Below, in pieces: positions 1 to 7,854 of a stretch of DNA of 32,818 nt. Origin of the DNA: UBA7692 sp964650845 (GTDB lineage: Bacteria; Bacteroidota; Bacteroidia; Chitinophagales; LD1). The translations under genes and the position numbers were made by a program. The number at the start of each line of letters is the position of its first letter. Positions within the stretch are counted from its first letter, which is position 1. Location of the stretch: positions 1 to 32,818 of the forward strand of contig CAZYXR010000035.1 in NCBI GenBank assembly GCA_964650845.1, written 5' to 3'. Under the pieces are notes generated by a model that saw only the letters and a list, made by a program, of their open reading frames with translations, ran no database searches and was not told the origin of the DNA.

Positions 1-487
1 GAGCTGTCTGCAACCAATGTGTTGTTTGGTCGAAAAATAGCAGCTTGGGAAAACGTGCTGATGGGGTACCAACGTACTGAGCCGCAGGGTTTAGTGGTCC
101 AATATTTAATGACCAGCTTGCACCTTTATCTTTTGATACATCAAACATATATTGCCCTTTATTATCAAGAATATTGGCTTGATTCAAACCTCTATGAATA
201 AAAGTAACTGCGCTAATAGAATCGTCTGCATACAAAGGTTTGGTTCCTTCATTTAACGCTGTGTATAAATTACCTGCTACGCCAATTACCACAGAGTTTA
301 CAGCTCTTCCGGCAGAAGATTGCGGAGCTGATACCGGAGCAGAAAGTTTTGGAGCGTGGTTTGTCGGTACACCTTCGTGGGTGTAGTAAGAGCGTTTAAG
401 CGAAGGGTCTTTGATTGATGATTTCACATTTTGCGCCTGTGTAGCAACAAATGCCAAGACTCCCAGCGATAGTACAATTTGCTTCAT
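1..487 (-). CDS. secreted protein, N-terminal part (3' end outside window)
   Basis: Read on the minus strand from ATG at 487-485, the frame stays open to base 1 (162 codons), so only the N-terminal part is present. It begins with a clear signal peptide (MKQIVLSLGVLAFVATQAQ, cleavage probably after the AQ). A Ser/Pro-rich stretch follows, then a segment reading GNLYTALNEGTKPLYADD and, further on, SKDKGASW, which fits the Asp-box/BNR pattern S-x-D-x-G-x-(S/T)-W of sialidase-type beta-propellers. In Bacteroidota such proteins are usually T9SS cargo with a C-terminal sorting domain, but that end is not visible here. I infer an exported beta-propeller-like protein; substrate and enzyme activity cannot be assigned. 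Confidence 0.7.
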   Translation of the reverse strand, partial: MKQIVLSLGVLAFVATQAQNVKSSIKDPSLKRSYYTHEGVPTNHAPKLSAPVSAPQSSAGRAVNSVVIGVAGNLYTALNEGTKPLYADDSISAVTFIHRGLNQANILDNKGQYMFDVSKDKGASWSLNIGPLNPAAQYVGTPSARFPKLLFFDQTTHWLQTA

Positions 488-527
488 TGTAAGAGATTGT
501 TTATTTATTTTTTTTAAAAACGAACCA

Positions 528-535
528 CGAAAATA
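528..535 (-). promoter_or_regulatory. putative -7 promoter element of the partial secreted-protein gene
   Basis: The minus strand reads TATTTTCG, one base from the Bacteroidota -7 consensus TAnnTTTG, about 40 bases ahead of the ATG at 487. No convincing TTTG -33 box was found at 19 bases spacing, so this is a weak call. Confidence 0.3.
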
Positions 536-690
536 GGATTTTATCACAGATATGAAATGAGATGTTTAAATAATTATGTGTAGTTGTAAACAGCATTGTT
601 AAAACTTTTATAGCGGCAGTCGAGCTTGCCAATAAAATGGTACTTCTTTCAAGCCTAAGTATTAATATTTTTTCGGCAGATTCGCCTCCT

Positions 691-2871
691 ATGAGTTTTC
701 GTATCTCTTTGTTCATCACTGTTTTAATGCCGTTTTTCGCTGTTGCACAGGGGCTTCGGTTGCCCGAAAGTTTTAATGAAGCAATGGCCGATTCTATTGC
801 CGGCAAAATTCTTTCTCAGCTTACTTTAAAAGAAAAGTTAAATGAAATTCGAGGTAATGGAGTTACAGCTTTTGGAGCATCGCTTTTGTTCTCAAATTCA
901 GTAAAGCCTGTAAAAGCGGGCGGTGTAAAAAGATTTCACATAGCTCCAACGGTTTTTGTTGATGGCCCCCGTGGGGTTAGTTTTGCCAAAGGGGCTACGG
1001 CCTTTCCGGTTACAATGGCGCGTGGTGCAAGCTGGGATGCCGATTTGGAGTATAAAATTGGCGAAGCTATGGCAGAAGAAATTCGGGCAATAGGCGGAAA
1101 CTACTCGGGTGCCGTGTGTATGAATTTGCTGCGACATCCGGCTTGGGGCAGGGCGCAAGAAACTTATGGTGAAGATCCTCATCATTTAGGTGTTATGGCA
1201 TCTGCACTTGTTGCCGGAATTCAAAAACATAATGTGCAAGCCTGTTTAAAGCACTTTGCCGCAAACAGTATGGAAAACAATCGTTTTGGCGGAAGCATGA
1301 ATATGAGTGAGCGAACACTACATGAAGTTTATCTGCCGCATTTTAAGAAGGCTGTAGAAAATGGCGCAGCATCTATAATGAGTGGCTACAACAAGTTGAA
1401 TGGAGTTTACTGTGGCGAAAGCAGATACTTGCTCACAGATATTTTACGGAATGAATGGGGTTTTAAAGGCTATATCACTTCAGATTGGATGTGGGGTGTA
1501 AGCAATACCGTAGAAGGTATAAAAGCGGGTATGAACATAGAAATGCCAAGAGCAAAATTTTATAAAGCAACTAAAGTTAAAGCTGCAATGAAAAGTGGCG
1601 CGATTACCACACAGGATATTGATAAACTGGTGTTTCCAATTTTGCGCACTAAGGTGTTTTTTGCTTCGCGAAATGAATTTCAACAATACCCAGCCGATTT
1701 GCTTGGCGCACAAAAGCATATTGACCTTACCCGCGAGGCTGCAGAAAAAAGTGCCGTGTTGTTGAAGAATCAAGGTAATGTTTTACCACTCGATAAAACC
1801 AATCTTCAATCTGTTGCTGTTGTTGGCTCGTTGGCTGCACTTGCGCAAACTGGCGATAAAGGAAGCAGTTCTGTAAAACCTCAATATATTATTACTCCGT
1901 TGCAGGGAGTTTCAAACTATCTTTCTGGCAGCAATGTGAAAGTAAGGTCTATGAACGACAAGGATTTTCAAGATATAGAAACTCTTTGCAAACAAACAGA
2001 TGCCGTGATTGTGGTTGCCGGAACCACCTTTAATGATGAAGGTGAATACATTTCGGATGGCGTGATTCGCAGCCGTACCAAGCCGAATAAAAAAAATATG
2101 GTAGTGCGTTCGGGTAAATTGGGCTTGGGTGGCGATAGGGCTTATCTGCATTTGCATCAACAAGATATTGATATAATTAAAACTGCTGCAAAATTCAATA
2201 AGAAGGTAATTGTGGTTTTGGTGGCAGGAGCTGCAATTACTGTAGAAGAATGGTATGAATCTGTACCGGCTGTTTTGCAAACTTTTTACAACGGCATGGA
2301 AGGCGGAGCCGCATTGGCGCGAATTATTTTTGGTGATGTGAACCCGAGTGGAAAGCTGCCTTTTACTGTTCCTGTAAATGAAATGGATTTGCCGCATTTC
2401 GATTCGTATGCGACAACGGCAGAATATGGATACTACCACGGATACACTCTTTTTGATAAGCAAAAAAAAGTAGCCCGTTTTCCTTTTGGCTTTGGATTGA
2501 GTTATACTGAATTTGATATTTCAAATGTTGTGGCAAGCAAAACGAAGTTGAATATAGATGACACATTGCAAGTAAATTTTGCTGTAAAAAATACTGGCAA
2601 TAGAAGTGGTGCCGAAGTGGTGCAGTTGTATATTGGAATTCAAAATTCAAAGGTAGATATGCCCGAAAAATTGTTGCGCGCATTTACAAAGATGGCGTTA
2701 CAATCGGGCGAACAAAAAAGCACAACACTTTCTGTGCCGATTCGGGATTTAGCTTGGTACAATGCCGCTAAAAAATCATGGCAAGTGGATAGTGGCACGT
2801 ATTCATTGTTTATTGGTAACTCATCTGATAGTTATGCTTTGCAACGATTAACTTTTGAGATTGATAATTGA
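691..2871 (+). CDS. glycoside hydrolase family 3, beta-glucosidase-like, exported
   Basis: A 726-residue exo-glycosidase of family GH3, which releases terminal beta-linked sugars (typically glucose or xylose) with a two-step retaining mechanism. The frame is open from ATG 637, but the ATG at 691 is preferred because it starts directly with a signal peptide (MSFRISLFITVLMPFFAVAQ). Numbered from 691, the N-terminal barrel shows the Lys187-His188 substrate-binding pair and the family nucleophile Asp265 in ITSDWMWG. The C-terminal sandwich domain begins near AVLLKNQGNVLPLD and contains GGDRAYLHLHQQD. The last 100 residues are a fibronectin III-like domain (AEVVQLYIG, DLAWYN). A loop of about 25 residues rich in Lys and Arg precedes GGDR. 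There is no SusC/SusD pair or sulfatase next to it, so the polymer is unknown. It is probably periplasmic. Confidence 0.93.
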   Translation: MSFRISLFITVLMPFFAVAQGLRLPESFNEAMADSIAGKILSQLTLKEKLNEIRGNGVTAFGASLLFSNSVKPVKAGGVKRFHIAPTVFVDGPRGVSFAKGATAFPVTMARGASWDADLEYKIGEAMAEEIRAIGGNYSGAVCMNLLRHPAWGRAQETYGEDPHHLGVMASALVAGIQKHNVQACLKHFAANSMENNRFGGSMNMSERTLHEVYLPHFKKAVENGAASIMSGYNKLNGVYCGESRYLLTDILRNEWGFKGYITSDWMWGVSNTVEGIKAGMNIEMPRAKFYKATKVKAAMKSGAITTQDIDKLVFPILRTKVFFASRNEFQQYPADLLGAQKHIDLTREAAEKSAVLLKNQGNVLPLDKTNLQSVAVVGSLAALAQTGDKGSSSVKPQYIITPLQGVSNYLSGSNVKVRSMNDKDFQDIETLCKQTDAVIVVAGTTFNDEGEYISDGVIRSRTKPNKKNMVVRSGKLGLGGDRAYLHLHQQDIDIIKTAAKFNKKVIVVLVAGAAITVEEWYESVPAVLQTFYNGMEGGAALARIIFGDVNPSGKLPFTVPVNEMDLPHFDSYATTAEYGYYHGYTLFDKQKKVARFPFGFGLSYTEFDISNVVASKTKLNIDDTLQVNFAVKNTGNRSGAEVVQLYIGIQNSKVDMPEKLLRAFTKMALQSGEQKSTTLSVPIRDLAWYNAAKKSWQVDSGTYSLFIGNSSDSYALQRLTFEIDN

Positions 2872-2925
2872 GGCACAGTGTTGCTGCTTGAAATGATGGA
2901 TGGTTCTTGCTTGAAGTAATTGGCA

Positions 2926-2956
2926 TTTGCTTCTTTACTCGCCTTTCCTACATTTG
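2926..2956 (+). promoter_or_regulatory. Bacteroidota-type promoter for the rhomboid gene
   Basis: TTTG at 2926-2929, exactly 19 bases of spacer, then TACATTTG at 2949-2956. This matches the consensus TTTG-N19-TAnnTTTG recognised by the Bacteroidota primary sigma factor. Transcription would begin near 2962, giving an untranslated leader of about 50 bases before the ATG at 3012. It is the best promoter match seen in the window. Confidence 0.68.
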
Positions 2957-3011
2957 CCCAAAACGGATGTTGTTTAGTTTCAAAAACCAATATCTGTAAA
3001 AGCCAATTCAA

Positions 3012-3617
3012 ATGAGCCTAACCGTTATTATTGCTATTGTTACCTGCTTGATATCCTTTCTTGCATTCAACAATCATAGTTTGATTGATAAACTAATTTT
3101 TTATCCATTCCGGATTTGGAGAAATAACGAATGGCATAGGCTTGTATCTTGCTCTTTCATTCATGCCGATGTGGGGCATTTGCTTTTTAATATGCTTGCG
3201 TTTTGGAGCTTTGGCACTTATGTAGAGCAGTATTTCAGTATGCTGTTTCCCTTTGGTGCATCGCTGTATGTTGTTATGTATTTTGGTGCAGTAGCATTAG
3301 CCGATTCCTATAATCTTTTTACACAAAAAAACAATTACGCATATCGCAGTTTGGGCGCCAGTGGTGGAGTGGCGGCAGTTGTGTTTGCTTCTATTTTGTT
3401 GAACCCAACCGGTGGAATTTCAATTATGTTTTTGCCTTCAATTCCTGCATATATTTTTGGGCCAATTTACCTTTTATACAGCGCATACATGGCTAAAAGA
3501 GGTGGCGATAACATCGGTCATGTTGCGCATTTTACAGGTAGTGTTATTGGTTTTGTGTTTCCGATTTTGTTGCAGCCATCATTATTCGGCAGATTTGTTG
3601 AACAAGTATTCAACTAA
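3012..3617 (+). CDS. rhomboid family intramembrane serine protease
   Basis: A 201-residue polytopic membrane protein with the features of a minimal six-helix rhomboid, which cleaves substrate transmembrane helices inside the bilayer. Visible hallmarks are WHRLVSCSFIHADVGHLLFNML (a helix with His and Asn as in the family's HxxxN region), the catalytic serine Ser117 in GASGG, and the catalytic histidine His173 in AHFTG. The two together form the Ser-His dyad. No cytoplasmic domain, ankyrin or TPR extension is present, and there is no signal peptide apart from the first membrane segment. It has its own strong promoter at 2926-2956 and is followed after 92 bases by the threonine aldolase gene. 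Substrates cannot be predicted from sequence. Confidence 0.93.
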   Translation: MSLTVIIAIVTCLISFLAFNNHSLIDKLIFYPFRIWRNNEWHRLVSCSFIHADVGHLLFNMLAFWSFGTYVEQYFSMLFPFGASLYVVMYFGAVALADSYNLFTQKNNYAYRSLGASGGVAAVVFASILLNPTGGISIMFLPSIPAYIFGPIYLLYSAYMAKRGGDNIGHVAHFTGSVIGFVFPILLQPSLFGRFVEQVFN

Positions 3618-3684
3618 TTAGATGGCTGCAAAAATTGTTTGAGAGAAAATAAGGGATTATTGCTATTTATCTGAAGGCTGAATG

Positions 3685-3699
3685 TTGTAAATTTTACAA
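3685..3699. repeat. 15-base perfect palindrome before the threonine aldolase gene
   Basis: TTGTAAA at 3685-3691 and TTTACAA at 3693-3699 form a perfect inverted repeat around one central base, ending 10 bases ahead of the ATG at 3710. Size and placement suit an operator or a mere AT-rich coincidence; no regulator is encoded nearby. Confidence 0.35.
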
Positions 3700-3709
3700 A
3701 CCAATAAGC

Positions 3710-4723
3710 ATGCAAATTATAGATTTTAGAAGCGACACTGTAACAAAACCTTCTGCCGCCATGTTGCAGGCAATGATAGATGCGCAGGTAGGTGATGATG
3801 TATTTGCCGAAGACCCAACGGTACGCGCTTTGGAAGAAAAAGTTGCCGCACTTTTTGGCATGCAGGCGGGCTTGTTTTTTCCATCAGGTACAATGAGCAA
3901 TCAAGTAGCTATCAAGGCGCATACCCAAGCATTAGACGAGGTGATTTGCGATAAACTTTCGCACATATACAACTACGAAACAGGCGCATGGGCAATGATT
4001 TCGGGCGTGAGTGTGCGGCTTACGAATGGGCTGAATGGTAAGATGGACACCAGCGATATTGAAAGTTGTATGTTGCCCGATTTTGATTGGTACCCAAACA
4101 CACGCATGGTAGCAATAGAAAATTCAATAAACAAAGGTGGTGGAAGTATATACTCGATAGCAGAGATGAAAGCAATAAGTGCATATTGTAAAGGGCATCA
4201 GTTGATTTTGCATTGCGATGGTGCGCGTATTTTTAATGCACTATGCGCGCTAAATGCCACGCCATTCGAGCTTAGTGGCTTGTTTGATAGCATGTCTGTA
4301 TGTCTTTCAAAAGGATTGGGCGCTCCGGTGGGTTCTGTTCTTATAGGCAATAACGATTTTATAAAAAAGGCACGCAAGATTAGGAAAGCATTGGGTGGTG
4401 GAATGAGGCAAGCAGGTTTGCTCGCTGCTGCGGGTATGTACGCGCTTGATAATAATGTGATGCGATTGGGTGAAGATCATTTACATGCTCGGCAAATAGA
4501 AGCTGCATTGAAGCAATGCGCAATGGTGAAAAGTGTGTTGCCGGTTCACACCAATATTGTAATTGCCGAAGTGGACGATGCTGTACTTTTTGCTGAAAAG
4601 TTGGTGAAGTATCAGATTAAGGTGCAACCTTTTTCTGCTACACAAGTGCGTTTTGTAACGCACTTGGATGTAAGTAGCCAAATGGTAGAAATGGTGTGCA
4701 AGTTGCTGATGAGTTTAGAATAA
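3710..4723 (+). CDS. ltaE: low-specificity L-threonine aldolase
   Basis: A 337-residue PLP enzyme of fold type I that splits L-threonine or L-allo-threonine into glycine and acetaldehyde in the cytoplasm. The N-terminus reads IDFRSDTVTKPS, the classic opening of this family, followed by GDDVFAEDPTV and the PSGTMSNQVA segment that binds the cofactor phosphate. HCDGARIFN contains the Asp that pairs with the pyridine nitrogen and a following Arg. Lys201 in LSKGLGAPVGS is the Schiff-base lysine. Length is normal (about 335-345). The start is unambiguous because the motif begins only four residues in. Upstream, 3685-3699 is palindromic, and a weak promoter (TTTG at 3638, TATTTATC at 3664) may serve it. 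The D-amino-acid-specific homologues have a different fold and are excluded. Confidence 0.92.
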   Translation: MQIIDFRSDTVTKPSAAMLQAMIDAQVGDDVFAEDPTVRALEEKVAALFGMQAGLFFPSGTMSNQVAIKAHTQALDEVICDKLSHIYNYETGAWAMISGVSVRLTNGLNGKMDTSDIESCMLPDFDWYPNTRMVAIENSINKGGGSIYSIAEMKAISAYCKGHQLILHCDGARIFNALCALNATPFELSGLFDSMSVCLSKGLGAPVGSVLIGNNDFIKKARKIRKALGGGMRQAGLLAAAGMYALDNNVMRLGEDHLHARQIEAALKQCAMVKSVLPVHTNIVIAEVDDAVLFAEKLVKYQIKVQPFSATQVRFVTHLDVSSQMVEMVCKLLMSLE

Positions 4724-4736
4724 CAATAACAAGAAA

Positions 4737-4770
4737 TTGTACTGCACTTCCTTTCTTCTAATTAAGTTTG
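4737..4770 (+). promoter_or_regulatory. putative promoter of the T9SS type B surface-protein gene
   Basis: TAAGTTTG at 4763-4770 is an exact TAnnTTTG -7 element. A TTG at 4737-4739 lies 23 bases upstream, at the long end of the spacing reported for Bacteroidota promoters. The predicted leader to ATG 4815 is about 40 bases. Confidence 0.42.
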
Positions 4771-4814
4771 TGAACTATTGATGAAGTGATGATTCAAAAA
4801 GATATGCCGCACTT

Positions 4815-7790
4815 ATGATGTTAGCTTTACGATTTATAATAGCTTTTTTATTGCTGTTTCAAGTTCATGAACTGATAGCGCAGGTTTTTCCAAATCCTGC
4901 AAAACTTTCTACAGGGCAAGGTACAGCAGGTAGTGTAGATCCAATATGGACAGTTTCATCATGGTATGCCAGTAATCCACCCAATCCTATGGGTTTAACA
5001 TTCGGCACTGCATTAATAAACAATAATTGTGCGCCAGGGTCGTGGGTAAATCCGGCTGCTTTGCCACCACCTGTAAACAATGGAAATTGGATAACCGGTG
5101 CGGCTGCAAACTGTGGTGCTAACTATAATGATGGATACATTTATTTTAGACTTACGCTGAACTTACCTGCCGATTGTAATGGCAATAGCGTGGCAACTGC
5201 CGGGAATTATGTGTTGTATTTTTCGGGTTATGCAGATAATACTATTACCGATGTTTTTGTAAATGGAACTTCAACAGGAATAAATGGTGGTAGTTATAAT
5301 TCTCCATTAAACATCACTTTAACGGGGCCGTGGGTAGCAGGGTTGAATTATGTAGATGTGCAGGTTTACAATTTTCCAAATGGCGGCAATTCAAATCCCT
5401 ATGGTTTGCTATTGGTTGCCAATAGCACAGCAAGCGCTAATGCCGATGGCGATGGCGATGGTGTTGCAGATATCAACGACCAATGCCCGTGCGATGCCGG
5501 AACTTTGAGTAATGGTTGTTTGCCGGCTGCTATTGCAGGCGATAGTGTAATTTGCCTTGGCGAAAGCACTACACTTACTGCAAGTGGCGGTGGTTCATAT
5601 CTGTGGAGTAATGGCGCTACAACTGCTGCAATATCAGTAAGCCCCGCAGCCGATGTAAAATACACTGTGGTAACTACAGCATTGAATGGATATAAAGATT
5701 CAGCTTTTGTAAATGTAAAAGTTAATGCTTTGCCAAATGCTATTGTTACTCCGGCAGGCATTGCGATATGCGAAGGAGAAAGTACGGTTTTAACTGCGAG
5801 TGGTGGAGTGGTTTATAACTGGAGTAATGCTGCTTCTACTGCGATGATAAATGTAAATCCATTGGTAAATACAGCGTACACTGTAACGGTTACAAATGCA
5901 AATGGTTGTTCTGCAATTGCCAATTCTTCAGTAGTGGTTAATAGTTTACCAGTTGCATCCATCAACCCTTCATCTATTGCTATATGTAATGGAGCAAACG
6001 CTACGCTTGTTGCAAGCGGAGGAGTGAGTTATGTTTGGAGTAATGCTGTAAGCACTGCCACAAACTCTGTTTCGCCAAGTATATTAACTACTTACAGTGT
6101 TACTGTAACCGATGCCAATAACTGTACTGCCACAAGTAGCAGCACTGTTACCGTAAATGCACTTCCGCTTGCTGCCATAAATCCATCAACTCAATCTATA
6201 TGTATTGGCGATAGCGCTACACTAACTGCAAGTGGAGGAACTGATTATTTGTGGAGCAATGGCGAGGTAAATAATTCTGTTATAGAAAGCCCTGCAAATA
6301 CTTCATCATATTCTGTTACGGTAACAGATGCGAATTTTTGTACTGCCGTAGCATCGGCATCTGTTGTTGTTAATCTGCTTCCGATAGTTGCGGTTACTCC
6401 GGCAACATCGGCAATTTGCAATGGCAAAAGTGCAACACTAAGTGCAAGTGGCGGTGTTGGTTATTTATGGAGCAATGCTGCAAGCACAGCTTCAATAAAT
6501 GTTTCGCCCGATACTTTTACTGTTTATTCTGTTACTGCCACTGATGTAAATTCTTGTACTGCTACTGCCACTTCCTCTATAACTGTAAATGCATTGCCAA
6601 TTGCTTTGATAAGCCCAGCAGGCGATACTCTTTGTTTTGGCGAATCAACTACGCTTACTGCCAGCGGTGGAGTAGCTTATGTATGGAATAATGCGACAAA
6701 CAGTGATGTGGTAACTGTTTCGCCTACTGCTACAACTACTTATTCTGTTACAGTAACTGACGCTAATAACTGTACTGCTGCTACATCGGTGGTTGTAGAA
6801 GTGAATCCCGATGTTGTGCTATCGGTAACAGTTACAGATATTACTTGTTATGGCAACAACAATGGTGCAATAAGTGTAGGTTTGTCGGGCGGGCAAACTC
6901 CATACAATTTTTTGTGGAGCAACAGTGCTATTACCCAAGATTTGACAGCACTTGCAGTCGGTAGTTTTTCGGTAACAGTTACTGATAATCTTGGCTGCAC
7001 GAAAGCTGCGTTTGCTGCTGTAAACGAACCTGCGGAGCTTTTACTCACATCAAGTTTTACCAACCCAACTTGTGTTACCAACCCCAATGATGGAAGTATT
7101 TCATTAAGCCCAAGCGGAGGCGTTCCTGCTTATCAAATTGTTTGGAACAATGGGGTAGGAGGGCTGAACTTAACCCAGCTTGCACCAGGCAATTATGCGG
7201 TTACAGTAATTGATGTAAATGGTTGTACGGTAACAAACAGTTTTTCGTTGGCATATATTTATGATTTTGCGGTGCAAGCCATGCCAGCAGTAAGTATAAA
7301 ACTTGGTGAAACTGCGCAGCTTAGCTATGTACTAACCGGCAATGCAGGTAGTTATGAAACCGAGTGGACTCCCGCGCAGTTGCTTAGTTGTAGCAATTGT
7401 TCAAGCCCTGTAACCAATACCATAGAAAGTACACTTTACAAAGTGGAAGTGAAGAACAGTGTTGGTTGCAGAGCGGAGCAAGATGTGATGGTGGAAGTAG
7501 TGCCAGATTATGGCGTGTTTGTACCCAATATGTTTTCGCCAAATGATGATGGGGTAAACGATTATTTTCAAATTTATGGCAACGTGCAGGCCTTGGAACT
7601 TATGTTGTTGCAAGTGTTTAATCGCAGTGGCGAAAAGGTTTTTGAAACCACAGACCATAATGTTTTTTGGGATGGATTTTATAATGGCGCAAAAGCAGAT
7701 GCTGGTGTATATGTGTGGCAACTAAGGCTCACATTTATTGACGAACATTTTGAACAAATAAAGAAAGGCTCGCTAACCTTGCTGCGGTAA
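4815..7790 (+). CDS. large surface protein with Ig-like and SprB repeats and T9SS type B sorting domain
   Basis: A 991-residue exported protein. A signal peptide (MMLALRFIIAFLLLFQVHEL, cleaved about residue 23) is followed by an N-terminal sandwich-like domain (about 24-205) that resembles carbohydrate-binding folds, then a calcium-binding thrombospondin type 3-like stretch (DGDGDGVADINDQCPC). Next come six Ig-like modules of about 72 residues with the pattern ICxGxSATLTASGG...YxWSN...YSVTVTDANxCTA, and two SprB-type repeats (DITCYGNNNGAIS; NPTCVTNPNDGSIS). The last 90 residues are a gliding-motility-type C-terminal domain: FVPNMFSPNDDGVNDYFQI, FNRSGEKVFE, WDGFYNGAKADAGVYVW. That domain is the type B signal for export through T9SS. 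I infer a cell-surface adhesin or structural protein; its ligand is unknown. The ATG at 4818 is an equally possible start. Confidence 0.9.
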   Translation: MMLALRFIIAFLLLFQVHELIAQVFPNPAKLSTGQGTAGSVDPIWTVSSWYASNPPNPMGLTFGTALINNNCAPGSWVNPAALPPPVNNGNWITGAAANCGANYNDGYIYFRLTLNLPADCNGNSVATAGNYVLYFSGYADNTITDVFVNGTSTGINGGSYNSPLNITLTGPWVAGLNYVDVQVYNFPNGGNSNPYGLLLVANSTASANADGDGDGVADINDQCPCDAGTLSNGCLPAAIAGDSVICLGESTTLTASGGGSYLWSNGATTAAISVSPAADVKYTVVTTALNGYKDSAFVNVKVNALPNAIVTPAGIAICEGESTVLTASGGVVYNWSNAASTAMINVNPLVNTAYTVTVTNANGCSAIANSSVVVNSLPVASINPSSIAICNGANATLVASGGVSYVWSNAVSTATNSVSPSILTTYSVTVTDANNCTATSSSTVTVNALPLAAINPSTQSICIGDSATLTASGGTDYLWSNGEVNNSVIESPANTSSYSVTVTDANFCTAVASASVVVNLLPIVAVTPATSAICNGKSATLSASGGVGYLWSNAASTASINVSPDTFTVYSVTATDVNSCTATATSSITVNALPIALISPAGDTLCFGESTTLTASGGVAYVWNNATNSDVVTVSPTATTTYSVTVTDANNCTAATSVVVEVNPDVVLSVTVTDITCYGNNNGAISVGLSGGQTPYNFLWSNSAITQDLTALAVGSFSVTVTDNLGCTKAAFAAVNEPAELLLTSSFTNPTCVTNPNDGSISLSPSGGVPAYQIVWNNGVGGLNLTQLAPGNYAVTVIDVNGCTVTNSFSLAYIYDFAVQAMPAVSIKLGETAQLSYVLTGNAGSYETEWTPAQLLSCSNCSSPVTNTIESTLYKVEVKNSVGCRAEQDVMVEVVPDYGVFVPNMFSPNDDGVNDYFQIYGNVQALELMLLQVFNRSGEKVFETTDHNVFWDGFYNGAKADAGVYVWQLRLTFIDEHFEQIKKGSLTLLR
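5523..6809 (+). repeat. six in-frame Ig-like modules of about 215 bases each
   Basis: Six consecutive protein modules of roughly 72 residues, each beginning after a Leu-Pro boundary (NALP, NSLP, NLLP) and sharing the ASGG, WSN and YSVTVTDAN cores. At DNA level the copies have diverged clearly, so they are old duplications rather than a recent tandem array. Such arrays are prone to unequal recombination. Confidence 0.85.
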
Positions 7791-7854
7791 TTTGCAAGCA
7801 AAGTAGAGATGTACGTTGATAGCTGATTGTTACACAAGCTATTTTGTAAGCTCA

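Noticed and set aside
7791..7854. Terminator between the convergent surface-protein and fusion genes
   Set aside because: Only short imperfect pairings (TTACA/TGTAA, AGCT/AGCT) without a T tract were found.
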